DNA of 64,000 bases from Balanoglossus misakiensis (taxonomy: Eukaryota > Hemichordata): contig CM082578.2 of NCBI GenBank assembly GCA_040954595.2, forward strand, positions 17,546,001-17,610,000, read 5' to 3'. Below the pieces are notes generated by a model, which worked only from the letters and a program-made list of their open reading frames with translations, searched no databases and had not been told where the DNA came from. Each line of letters opens with the position of its first letter. Within the stretch, counting starts at the first letter, position 1. Shown one piece after another: positions 38,101-50,643 of this stretch. The position numbers and the translations under genes are program-made.

Positions 38101-39917
38101 TAATAGTATTAACATGAAATATTTAACACAGGATGAAAGACTTGATGTCTTATTGACACTCAAACACACAGTCAAGGTAAGATTGTGCGGAATTCTATTT
38201 ATATATTGCAAAGTATTTGAACTCACCTAATTGGCTCATCCATTTACCCCAACACACACTGAGCCCTTGTCCATACATGGCCATACTTTGTGAATAACCC
38301 AACAGTACTGCCACAAAAATCTTGAGTAGTACACGTAAATAGTAATCCTTGTACTTTATGTTTACACAGGAACATGACTGCAAACTTACACAAGAAATCA
38401 TTGAACTGATCGACCGGGAAGCAGACTTGTTGATGAGGGGAGTCCGGGAGTCTAACCTGGAGGGACTCAGGAAGAGGATATCCACCCTGTTCCTGCAGTA
38501 TATCAAAACACCAACATTCAATGCAGAAGCTGCGAGATTACTCAAGGTGCGTGTACATTTGAGTGCCATTACTTCAGAAATTAGAAGTCTTGGAAGCATG
38601 TGAGATTAACAGCATTTAGCTCATTTGATCACTCCCAAGGTTATGCTTTCCTTGCATGCAATATTCTACCTATCCACAAAAGTAGGTTGGTACAGATAAT
38701 AATGGAAAATAATTGAAACACACACAAGTATTTTTGCATGAGTGATTTGCAGCATGTCTGACATCTGTTTGACACGTCTCACCACAGGTGCCCCAGGATC
38801 CATCAACTCTGCGCAAGAATATCTACTTCTGTCCAAGCTGCAACCAGTATCTCCCATCGACCGAGTTCTCGCTGTCTTCCAACGCCAGGGTGGTCGGCAA
38901 GTGCCGTCAATGTGCCAAGCTGGACAACGATGGCCGGGTCCGCCAGGACTACTCCCACTACCGATTCTTGCTCAAGAACTTGCGCAAGGCGGAGGAGGGG
39001 TACGGAGACGACTCCAGGATTGCTTTCCTTCTCCAGGTTTGTGTTTGTTTTCTTCCCTTTTTGGTGAAAAAATGAAGATTGTTTAATTATTCAGCTAAAT
39101 TCCTATGCAGGCCTGCAATCCAGGTGCCACTTTTCATGACATCGTGTTTACTATTTTCTCCCCCCTGTGCAGGAGGTTGATATGCGCTACCTGGTGGAGA
39201 ATATCTGGGCCTCACAGAGCATCCTCAGTGCCTGGGATGACCTCTATGACCTTGTCCTGGTTCGCTGGGATAGAACTGAGGAGTGGTCGCCATGGAACTG
39301 CATCCTCCTCACCAAGGATGAAGCTGCTGCTCATCTTAAGCTGCAAGAAGTTGAAGAGGTAAGATTTCGATCTCTTTGAATCAAGTGCAAAAGGCAATTA
39401 ATTGAAAACGTTTACAGTACTAGTTCTGTAACTCCAGCAGTATTTTAACAAAATGGTAAAAGTTGGTTAAATATGATGAAACCCAAGTGATAAATTATAG
39501 AAATGCCTATTGGCTGTACATCATTTTATTTTATGATTGATGGTTGGTAAACCTGGGTCAGATATAAATCACCAAATGAATATTTGCTACCCACTTGAGA
39601 GTTTGACAACCTGATATTAAGCAACAATTTTATTGCTGTCCTTATCATCAGACATTGACAAAAAATGTGACCCCCTGCATTCTTTAATGCTTTGTTGCCA
39701 TGGTTTCACCACCTAAAACACTTATCTGCTTTGTTTTACTTCACAGTCGTACGGAAGAGTGTTCTGTCACAAGATCCGGTCCAAGCACACGCTGGCCCGG
39801 AACTATTTCTCCAGACTTCCGGGCATGGCGGAACACATGAGGAAGAAAGCCAGCCAGCCCAAACCTGGCAATTCCCTGGGAAGTCGAGCTGTTACCTTTC
39901 AGTCCACCAAGGCATAG
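35106..39917 (+). CDS. IQUB: IQ motif and ubiquitin-like domain protein IQUB
   Basis: Axonemal protein; the family (Chlamydomonas FAP253) is described at the base of radial spoke 1. Ten coding exons in phase: 35106-36123, 36278-36580, 36708-37039, 37229-37439, 37662-37837, 38006-38176, 38370-38546, 38788-39036, 39173-39358 and 39747-39917, giving 997 residues against about 790 in human. Residues 1-340, almost all from one exon, are a low-complexity Glu/Ala/Pro region. A ubiquitin-like fold follows at about 341-420 ([20 protein letters not shown] at its start). An IQ motif [13 protein letters not shown] is near residues 552-570 with a Lys/Glu-rich helix after it. A four-cysteine knuckle [13 protein letters not shown]...CRQC is at about 800-830. 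The C-terminal part ([20 protein letters not shown]) is the conserved IQUB tail. A poly(A) signal is at 40255. Confidence 0.93.
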
Positions 39918-41199
39918 ATGACCCCCCCTCACCTGTTGAACTCAGTCTTGTTGTCCTATTTACATCTAAGTTTAGTCGAAGAAATCTGTTTGGCATGTTG
40001 TACATAGAATTTGAATATAAATCTGTCATTCTTTACTGAATTATTGCAATTAACCTGTACAGAATGTTATATAGAATACTAAATCTAAATAATTACTGAG
40101 CAATTAATCATTGTAAAAATAATAATATTTGCCATAGAAATTTTTGCATATGATATTTGTACATTTGAATGTTCAATGTGTGAACACATCTGAGCAGACT
40201 TTATTTTTGTCATTGAATGTAAGCATGTTACCATGGAAACATTATTCTCATGAAAATAAAGACAATTTTGAGATAAATGTTAATGATTGCATAGCTTTTG
40301 TCATAACTTTCTAAAAATTATTACCCCCTTCCCACCATTCTTCCATAGTTTAGAGTACAAATGCATATCCCACTTCGGCTAGGGAGTCCTTAATGGGGCA
40401 TATTAAACAATTGTGATTCCAAAAAGAATGTGTCAAGATATTTGAGACATGCCCGCTTTCAATCAAAAATCACTTTATGTGTGACTTTGTAAGGGCTCGA
40501 ATCTTTTCTCGAATCATATTCTTCAGACTTTTCCAAACACCGAAATAGTAGCCCATCTGTACACAGTGCAATGACATCGAAGTGAGTGTTACAATTTGGG
40601 TCAAATGTTACCCTAAGATTTCCAGTTAAGGATGTACACACAGAATGTAAACTGCGCAAATGCGTGGACATTTGCCTCTTTCCGTTGTATTACGGTATTT
40701 TTGCATCTACAGATAAAAAGTTAAATTAAGTTGACATTACTATCCTACATGTACCAAAAAACTTATTTAAGTTGAACCCGCAGATATCGTATAAGATAAA
40801 AGCTGGATATTTCGATTCTCAAAAGAACGAGTACAGATCGTCAAGAACTTTAACTTAAGTTGTGACTTCTCGGCATTATTTATGAAAAACGAGCTTATGA
40901 TTTGACGTTTATATTGTTTCCATCGTCTGATAAATAATAATGATTATTGCATCGAGAAATCCAATTGGCTGCAAGGTCCTCCCATTGGGAAGTCAGGGGT
41001 CATTTCCATGGAGATATAGGTATATATCATTTTGACAGGAATTGCTACCTGATTACTGCGTATACCCCGAGTTTGACTTGTGTGATGGCATATTAACCAG
41101 GCAGAGCGGACTTCTGTGTACTTGAACTTTCTTCAATCAACCCTATATGCTGTAACCTGTACCTGTCAACTGAATAGGTCTCTAAAGGCGGGCTACACA
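39918..41199. other. IQUB 3' UTR and intergenic region
   Basis: AATAAA at 40255-40260 lies 340 nt after the IQUB stop. The rest up to the IL-17R gene A start is AT-rich with no coding exon, RNA gene or clear repeat that I can support. Transcription start of gene A must lie in its right part. Confidence 0.6.
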
Positions 41200-44100
41200 A
41201 TGCTTAGGGGTCTCGTGTCCAAACCATCAGACAGTATTTTGATGCTGCTGACGGCGACCTACATTTTGAATTTCGGTGTTTCTGCGTCTGATTCAGGCCC
41301 CGCCGCGCTTTGTATCATGGACATGCCGTCGCAGTGTACACACGTGGTGAGTTTGTTAGCGTTTATCTTTTTTTCCAAGGCGATCCGAGAACTTTCTCCG
41401 CACGATACGTGTGGCTCGTCCAGTAACCCACCTGTTGAATTTGTTGCGTGCTGGTCATTTGGCGCGGGTTAAAAACTGAACGCCACTGCATTATAAAAAT
41501 CTCAAAGTATCTTGGATGCGTTCTGTAATATTCTAGGATATCAGGTACACAATGTAGATTATAAGACACCACTATACATAGGAGCGAGGACACCCCACAC
41601 ACGTTTGTCCATACCCCTGTAACTCGAACCCGTCGAGAACGCAGCACAGGGACTGTCCCTACTTGCCACTAAAGAGTCTTAAAATACCACAGGTGATAGG
41701 CCTAGTAAGCAAACTTTGAACATAATAGCGCGGAAGGTTCACCTTAGGGTCGACACAGATCAGAGGATCTTATCCTTTTCAGTAGACTATCGGTGTTTAC
41801 GTGTGCAATCGGGCATATACCCAAGATTTAGCTTGTGTGGAGCGACGGGAAAAATCTCCCCACGTGTTGCGGTAGATTGAATAGGAACGACTTAACTACT
41901 ACTGGTGACGGGGGAAGTGTATGTCAAATTCGACCATTCATCATGGGTGCAGGGTCTGCGCAGATGAGCGTTCAAATTTGTCGGGAGGTCATTATCCATG
42001 CACTGTTCCTTTAAGGAAATAACAGGAGATAACATCATTTCAATCAGCTCACTGTAAAGCTGAACGTCGTTGCATCATGATTCAAAGTTGCAAGATTTGA
42101 TTTATTTCCTATGGAAAGACCACGCGAGACGGTGTAAACGACGAGGATGAACTATTTACTTGAATACGTATCAGACATTTTACTAAACAATTCAGTGATG
42201 TTTGTTGTTAAAATAACTCAAAAGGGGAAGTGAAAGTTTTATTCAAAACGTTGTTCAAAATCAAGTAAAAGTTGCAAAACAAATAACGCATTGTAACATT
42301 TACACGTACTGGCCGCTTACGATCTTAACATTGGCCCCGATCGGTTTGTACAGCTGCTTTGTCATGCGAGTCTGATCGCAACAGCTTTAGTTTGAGAATT
42401 CCACATCTTGAACATATCGCCAAGCAACTTCAAGTTGCCTTCCCGTCAACCAACACGACGGTGGAATTAGAAGAGATGGAATGTTTGCCATTTTTCGACC
42501 ACTGCGAGAGAGAGAGAAATCATTAGGAAATGACTGCTGGAAATTTGGCCAACATTTTTACACAAGTTTTATCAAACATTATTTTAACATAGTCTACAAT
42601 CTCTCTCGGTTTTCCTTGGCTCTCCGGGAAAACATGCAAAGCCAAGAAACATAAGATGTCAAGGGAAATGTATATTTCATCTATTCATACAGAAGAAGGA
42701 ATTCTTAGAAAAGAGGCAACAACCGCCCTTCCTAAAATATCAGTTGTAAAATTTAGTCTGAGTCGGAAAAAGACAGGATATCTCAGGTAAAGCAACATAT
42801 GCCATAAATTAATAATACAGCAAGTGTGTATTTATCAGTACTGAAATAGGCATAGTCCTGTTTTTCTTTATGACTTGATTCATTTATCAACAACCAGAGA
42901 ATTTGACTAGGGGGGACTTTTAGACTGAACTTACATGTGGTAGGACGTCGGAAGCCAAAGAACCGAGAAAGGAATATCCATAATGGATTATCACGATTTT
43001 CCATAATGGATATGCAGTAGAAACTTACAAGGTTGCCGATACCGAAAAACGCCATTTTGTTTTATTATCTTACTTCTGACATGGAGTTTGAGCGGTCGTG
43101 ACTCGGTTGGTCCTAAATATACTCTAGTACGCTTTTTTTGAATAACAATTTCACCGCCGTTGTTGTGTGGATGGATAGAGGATAAATATCGATATCATTG
43201 ATCTAGGTCTGAAGACTTGTGGCCTATGTAATCATTTTAAAAGGCAACGACAAAGCCATATAAACGACGCAGTTGCATTAGCCAGATACGGTTTGGATGG
43301 CAGCAATTTCTTAGAAAATGAAGAAATGAGTGGAAAATTGAGTGGGAACAACATGCAGCACTTATAGGACCCTCTGTGCGTCAGTGTGCAAACAGAACAA
43401 AGGATACCGACGGACAATCATTTCTACATCAAACGCACGAATCGACATCTTTTATGTTCCGATAAAGATTTTTTACATTGTTTTCTGTAATTAATTAATT
43501 TATTTTGCATTTAAATTGAGAGATCATTCTAATATTTCATGCCTTCAAGTCATAAGTCTCCTGATATGTATCTTGTGCAAACACCTTGTCTAAGTGACCC
43601 CCAAGCCAACAAACTTGGCGACCCCATGTTCTACATCGACAACTGTGAATTGGGTCATTTGTAGGCAATTTGAGAATGTTCATCTTTTTTCCATCTTCCT
43701 TCTAGAATTCCAACGGCAACCGTTTGCCTTGCTTCATCACTGAGAACGGTAAGTCTGCCCACTGTATGCATTTGCTGTTTTGGTTGCCACGGAAACGCCC
43801 AAATATCTCTACGGTGCATGCCCGGATGTACGTGACATCTTTTAATTGCTGATTTTCGCATTTTCTTTAAAAGCGTTGTCAAAATATGTTATAGAAATTA
43901 GAAGACGCCTGTCTGTTTGTGAAGTATGGGACCGTCACGGTTGGTTCCGCCGGTAGGCCTAAATAAAAAAGTCCCCAAAACTGCTGAGTCAGCTCAGCCA
44001 AAGGTCTCCACAACGAAAACACTGTTCACCCTATTGACCTTAGATTATGTCTACGACCATTATTGTTCATACACACATTTGAATATTACAGAGGGAGGTT

Positions 44101-44982
44101 GCTTGGACAACCTCTATCCTCCGGTCAACTGGTATGAAATTCCAGCCAAACCACGGGACGTAAGAATTGTCAACAGGAAGTCCATCGGCGATAGCACGTT
44201 AGATTACCCAGAATTCAACATAACCTGGATTCTTGATTTGAAGCATAGTGAGTAAAATCCTTGGGTTGTGGGTTAAAATTGAATCATATTGCAACAGGAA
44301 AACGCATAGTGCCAACTTATGATGTAGCCACTTAAAGTAAATTGTGCACTAGATCTTTTGTGCTTAAAATCACGCCTTTTCTCGCAGATCCCGATAAGGT
44401 ACAAGGCATACAGATTGCAATCACTGGTTTAACGAACCATCACAAATTCGAACACAGCCTCTTCAACAAAGTTAAATGTGTGACATTTGACCTTTCAACA
44501 GCTGATCTCACCACATCTGACGTAAGTTAACATTCTTACTAATTTTAGATGCATGTTGACGATGCTTATCATCGTATGAAGATATCTTTTTCAGTATGTA
44601 TAACGCTTAGCCTACTGGACAGATAAGACAGATTAACATGCTTCTTTTGATAGTGCTTTTAAACGCACGCACAGTAGTTTACGCACCTTCGTCGAACCAA
44701 ATTTACTGTAGTCTTTTTTTATCTTGAAGGTCCCCAGTCTTCCTTTTTATTTCGACTGTTTTGGACAACTTTCTCCGGAATCTCGCTATGCGGTGATGTT
44801 AAGAACTTTGCCTCTACCAGAATCTGACCGCCATGACGTCACTCGATCGAGTACAATGGTATGGAAGATCGTATCGACACCAAGTAAGGGGAAGATGATT
44901 TTCTCCGACCCTTTCCGACAAGTCACCAAGGAGTGTGTTGCAACCAATTTTGAATACTGAATACATCTGGTGACCAATTTTT

Positions 44983-45056
<74 letters not shown>

Positions 45057-48000
45057 TCGCTCATTGGCTTAAACAAGTAATCCACGCGTTAACAAAACCA
45101 CCGAGTAAACCAACTTGGCGTTTCTCTCCTACAGCTTGCAGTGACCCTATAGCCAAGAATTTTTACGAGTGTAATCGTAAGCCACAGGCAGGGTGTAAGT
45201 ATTTATAAACTTATTTACGACGGACATCATTACCAGGGAAATTTTTGAATAGTGACAATGTATTTTTTCCAGAGGCCTATGGAAATACGCACTGCTTTTA
45301 TCCACTTTCGCTTGTTTAGTTTTGCTTTGTTTCGAATGTAGGCCACTGCGCGACGGCGCTCAACTTATGGTGTGCCAAGATTCGGAACGTAAAAGTCAAC
45401 AAGTATTGACCATTAAATTAAGAAAACATGTTTACCTAAATACACTCTGTAGTATTCTAGATAAGCCATTTAAACACACTACAAGTTGTCCATTCTCCCA
45501 TTTTACTAGACGAACCGGCTTATTGGGCACCAGTAACTATGGAAACTCATACTTACGGCTACAATGAAATCACGGTGCGGTTTGATTTACCGCCAGAGGA
45601 GTACAATTTAGACGTGATTACAGTGTACATATTCCACCATGATTCAAAAACGTGTCAGACAAGAAAGCCAGTATTTTACCAAGATCTCGAAGTGGTAAGC
45701 CACATTATGCGTATATTAACCCCATTACAAAAATATCAACCGTGTAATCGAAACCACAAAATGTCAGATATTCCCTCTCTAACTGAAATCAGAGAAAGTC
45801 TATGCTGTCTGTCTGTCTGTTTCTTCGGCGATCCTTATACCATGAGCAAAACAAAGTCCAGAAATCAACACTAATTTCACATTGTTGAACTTCACCTTTC
45901 TCTTTCAGACAATTGCTGACACATACACGTATGCTCATGCTCCCATAACGAACCAGACCAGTGAAAATATAACAATGCTGACGTTTACGGCGCACAATGT
46001 ATCCGGTGGATACTACTGCGCAGGGGTATGTACACTTCCATGGTGTCATTTGTTATACATGTATAGTGTTATAACCTGACGCTTAATTCACGAGACAGTT
46101 ACGATGTATTTAAAGAGAACAAAACAGTCGCATTCTAGAGGAAACATTCCTGAAAATTCGCAGAAATGACATCCAGCCGACTTTTTATCTTTCACAGATT
46201 CGACCCAATCCCAGCAGAAGACTAGTATGCAAATCAGGACCAAGGAGGAGTTTTGTGATTTGCACGATGACAATCTCGGCTCCATTTGCGATCTTAGGTG
46301 AGAAGTGTCACCTACTGTTATTTGCATGTGAGCAGTAAGTTTGCCAGTCTGTCTCTGTCCGTATATCTCTACCTGTCAGTCAGTCAGTCTGGCTGTCTAT
46401 CTGTCTCTCCGTGTCTCTTTGGCGATCAAGCATAAACCATTGACTAGCTAGCTATTTACTGTAACCGAAACAAACTACTCTTTATTTCAATCTTTGCACC
46501 CAGATGACCCATGTGAAACGAAACCATGTGGTGTACATGGAATATGCAACAGCAACGGCCCTGAGTATTCGTGTGACTGCTCACCGGGTTTCACACTGAA
46601 AGATGGGTTCTGCCAAGGTGAGTTTTTACCACCTGGTGGCGCTGTATACATTTCCAAAGAACCTTTGTATCGTTGACACTAACCTGAATGCGCCACCCTT
46701 TCAGAAAATTCCTGCTATGGCAATCCCTGTGGTCATAATGGTACATGCCAAACGGTTATTGGTAAATCGCACTTTACATGCGAATGTAATGACGGATATA
46801 ACTCGTATCAGGGACACTGCACAGGTATGCTATTCTTTTAGAAATTTAAGTTGCTATTGTTTGAGAGAAGATAGATTGAGAAATGACGCTGGATTTATTT
46901 TGAGAAGAACAACTTTAACACCAGAATTTTCACAAATAAAAGTGCATGGAAGATTGGGTCTCTCTCTCTCTCTCCTGTTGTCTCTTAACTTTTTGGAGTC
47001 AATAAATTTCCCAATTATTCCAGTTGATCCGTGTAAGGCTGCTTCCCTCATCAAATGTGGTCAATATGGAGTGTGCTTCCCAACCCGAGAAATGGATAAT
47101 TTTACATGTCAGTGCCTTGAAGGTTATGTGGAAATCGACAGGTTGTGTCAAGGTATGTCCACGTGTGTATTGCCCACATAATATCGACAGCGTTGCCAAC
47201 ATTCCATCATTCACTTTTTTAAAATGGTAAATGTAGTTTGGCATCTTACCAGGTGCGACACCTGTATTACGTCACGAGGAAATTCCACTCAAAGTGGTGT
47301 ACTGTCGCCGCAGAAATTTGTTCGTCAATGTGACCGACCAACCGACCACTGGCCACTGACTGACCGTTCGACCGATCTGTCTTGACAAGCTGTCCACGAT
47401 GCGCAAATAATAAAAGCTGCGTCGTCCTCTGCAGCTCCCGGACAGAGTTTGACATACATCACTATAGCAACGGTTGGAGGGACCTGCACGGGACTATTTC
47501 TGTTGGTTCCATTGATGGTGTGGGCGATCCGAAGGAGGAAGAAGAGTGGAAGGGGTCGACAGATTAATTTACAACCCCTGTCGGCCAAAAATATGCGTCA
47601 GTATAATCAAGGTATTTTTGTGTGTCGAGATATGAAATTATAAGTCTTCTTCAATCTCATTTATCATGCATAGTATCCATGGTCATACAACCGTAACATA
47701 CTCAGAATACATATTTTTAAACCTTCCGTGATGAGTTTTGTCTAGACATGATAAATCTTTGTAAAATAAGGTGTGTATTTCTGTTTCAGTATCAATGCCC
47801 CTGACTTCCACGGAAGCTGACTGTGTGAACCCAGAATTGTTGTTACTTTACTCCAAAGACTGCAGTCAACACATCCACGTGGTGGAGTGCTTTGCGCGGT
47901 TCTTGGAGATTCGCTTTGGATGCAAGGTGCATCTGGATCTCTGGCAGACGACAGAAATCGCACCCGCGAAGACCGAGTGGCTGTTCCAGAAGATGAAACT

Positions 48001-48973
48001 CGCGGATAAGATCATCATTATTGCTTCGAAGGGGACCAAGGAACGCTGGGTCGAGCGGTGTGATGCCGACGTTTGCCAGAAGTCTCCCGCTGCGAGGGAC
48101 AGTGACGATTTCTTGACCTCCGCTTTGAACATCGTCAGCAGCGATTTCAATCTTCGGGAGAGGTCAGACAGATTCGGCAAGTACACGTCGGTCTACTTCG
48201 ACTACAGCGACGCCAGCGACATCCCCGAACCTATCCGAATAATGGGGACCACTTTCGAACTGCTGCGATCGATTGAACAATTCTATTTTCACCTGAGGAA
48301 CATCAATAGCAGGTCGTTGGCGGGACATTACAAAGTGGCAGATCTGAGAGAGAGGATTCTTGCCAGCGAAGAGGGCAAGGCTCTCGAAAAATCCATTGCT
48401 TCTATGAAGCGATATGTTAGCGACAACCCGGACTGGCAATTGCAAGCAGACTGCCACAGCGTAGAACCGCCAGAAAGTCATGTGAATGATCTCTGGTCCC
48501 ACCTGCCAGGGAATGTGGTCGGTGACGGGGACAGTACGCACGACCAAACGGAAAGAGAGAACGTGCAAATGAAAGAAACTGCACGAAAGAATTGTGTCGC
48601 CGAAAAATCGGCCGTGTCAGTCAGTTTCGACGACGGCTATCATTCAGTGCAGAGCTGCGTTTCGCAGAAATCACGGAATCTCGGCGAAAGCGAACTTGGG
48701 GACCGTAAACAACAACAACAACAACAACAGGACGATAGTACCAGCGAACATTTGCACACGCTGTTGCCCGTGCTGCGGGAGACCGATAAACAAAGCGAGA
48801 CGACCACTCACGAGGACTGTGTTGACTACTGCAAAATAAGTTGGGACATCACCCCAGCTGGAAACACTGCACAGTTCTATTACATCGAGTCAGAAAACAA
48901 CGCGAGTCAGAACAGTCTGGCGTCGTCAGAACTCGGAACATTGGCATTCCAGCTCAACAGCACATGCGCTTGA
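41200..48973 (+). CDS. IL-17 receptor-like protein A: signal peptide, ectodomain, 3 EGF, TM, SEFIR
   Basis: Predicted type I cytokine receptor signalling through SEFIR-SEFIR contacts with an Act1/CIKS-type adaptor. Fourteen exons in consistent phase: 41200-41346, 43706-43748, 44092-44247, 44388-44521, 44730-44883, 45135-45194, 45510-45694, 45909-46025, 46198-46297, 46504-46617, 46705-46824, 47024-47152, 47435-47611 and 47790-48973; 939 residues. Signal peptide in exon 1 (SILMLLTATYILNFGVSASD). IL-17R-type ectodomain with FYFDCFGQLSPESRYAVMLR (exon 5). EGF-like domains about 366-403, 404-443 and 444-486, one per exon, each with six Cys. TM about 494-518. SEFIR from about 562 (LLLLYSKDC, ADKIIIIASKGT). 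The tail has a poly-Gln run from a CAA repeat and an ITIM-like VDYCKI. An in-frame Met at 41116 would add 28 non-hydrophobic residues, so I prefer 41200. Poly(A) signal at 49148. Confidence 0.85.
44983..45056. repeat. (ATC)n trinucleotide repeat in intron 5 of IL-17R gene A
   Basis: About 24 uninterrupted ATC units, starting 100 nt after the exon 5 donor and ending about 80 nt before the exon 6 acceptor. It is a probable microsatellite marker. Confidence 0.95.
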
Positions 48974-50643
48974 ACTAAACTCTTCTTCTGACAACTGATG
49001 AATACTAGTTGTCCACCCAGTTTTAGGGCATTGTTTCTTAATACATTTAACGTGATTTTATAAACATAGAAAACGGAGTATTAGCGAGCGCCATTATCTT
49101 TCTATTTTTATTCTCTGTATACATGTAATAGTTTATTTTGAAATGACAATAAACAGCTACTTTTACTGGATAAAGTACTGAAATCTATCAGGTTTATTGT
49201 TCGATATCATTCGCTTCTATGAAAATCGTAGAAAAATATCATTGTTCATTTTGGAAAAAAATGTGGCCTCCTCCAGGAAGAACTGTTTATAGGTGCACAC
49301 ACTTGGTTCGGCCATCTTTCTCTGTAATTTCTGCGCTGGGCTCGCGACCCGGCCGTTGTTCGGGTTTTCATTTCTACCTTGCACGCGGTTTCGCCTGAAG
49401 GTACCTGAAGTGCCTCGCTGATGTACTATCGAAAATTCCTATTCAATAACTTTAAATTTAAATGGTTCGAGAGAAAAAAATGAAAGAAATCTTTTACTTA
49501 CAGTGGAGGATGTGCAAAATGGCGTTGCAAGCCAGGGGAAAAGGTACCGTCCACTTTCCATGACCGGTGGTTTATGTTCATTATCATAAACGAGGCTCCC
49601 AAATCCAGTCCAAATAGTCACAGTCACAATCATGACCTTCACTTTCACTTGGTTGTTGGAAATTGGTCAGAGTAAGGAATATGCGTTGTTGTCACTACTT
49701 TCAGCCATGTTGTTTGTCCGTCAAAGATTGAGTATTGAATGATGGGATTGGCACCTCACTGAACATCTGACAAACGAACTGACTGACAACTATCCAATCG
49801 AAGTGTGTCATTCACCAGGTGCATTTTGTGAAGCTTGTGATTGGTTGATGTGATTGAAAAGTTGAATTGAGTTGATTGAGAAGATCACAGATGTTGTGAT
49901 GTTACGTGTTGTAAGCTGCAAGCGTTCTGATAAAAATGAACCCTGACTCTACCCGGGATTGCGGCTCTTGTGTCGTTCAACATCTGAACGATTGCACGAC
50001 ACGAGTACTTTACATAAATACTAATTTCAAGTCCGTTTACGAGTTGTCATCGTGTCGACACTACATACGCGACTGACGTGAAAGCCACAATGTAAAATGT
50101 TTGATTAATCAGTATTAATTAAATGAACACAAATTCTGAAAATATTACATTAAGAAAACACACACACAATATATATACTTTTGTTGTTGTTTTTTGACCA
50201 TTTATCAACGATTCTAGTATAAAATAATTAATATAAGCCTACACTAAAATCTATTGACAGCTCACTACGGTGCCTTGGGTTCACTATACATGTACTGTTA
50301 ACTTGAATACCTTTGTAGCATATGTTTGTGTTGTACGCCCGTTGCTGTTGTTGATAACAATCTATTTTCGGTGCTGATCATTAACCTCCCGTCACGCACG
50401 TGTTCGGATTGGAGCGCCATCTCGTATGATCTGATGATGTATTGCATTTGGTACCAACACCAGCTGGTGATCGTTGAGTCATACACCTGGCGTGTGGCCA
50501 CACCCTGTATCCTTGTCCCTTATCGGAGTTTGCGTAGTCTCGCCGTGTCGCGCGCGATTTCGCCCACCAATACCTAGAAAGATTAAAATAGCACAAGCGA
50601 CCAATTTGGACTGAAACTACAACAAGAGTACACACGATTCAAA
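48974..50643. other. Gene A 3' UTR and spacer between IL-17R genes A and B
   Basis: The gene A poly(A) signal AATAAA is at 49148-49153. Otherwise no complete gene is seen. One minus-strand open segment at about 49496-49648 begins with Met, has a hydrophobic N-terminus and ends at a good donor GTAAGT; it could be a stray first exon (see findings). Confidence 0.55.

Noticed and set aside
44814-45056. Minus-strand frame starting with 24 Met
   Set aside because: It is only the ATC microsatellite read in reverse complement.
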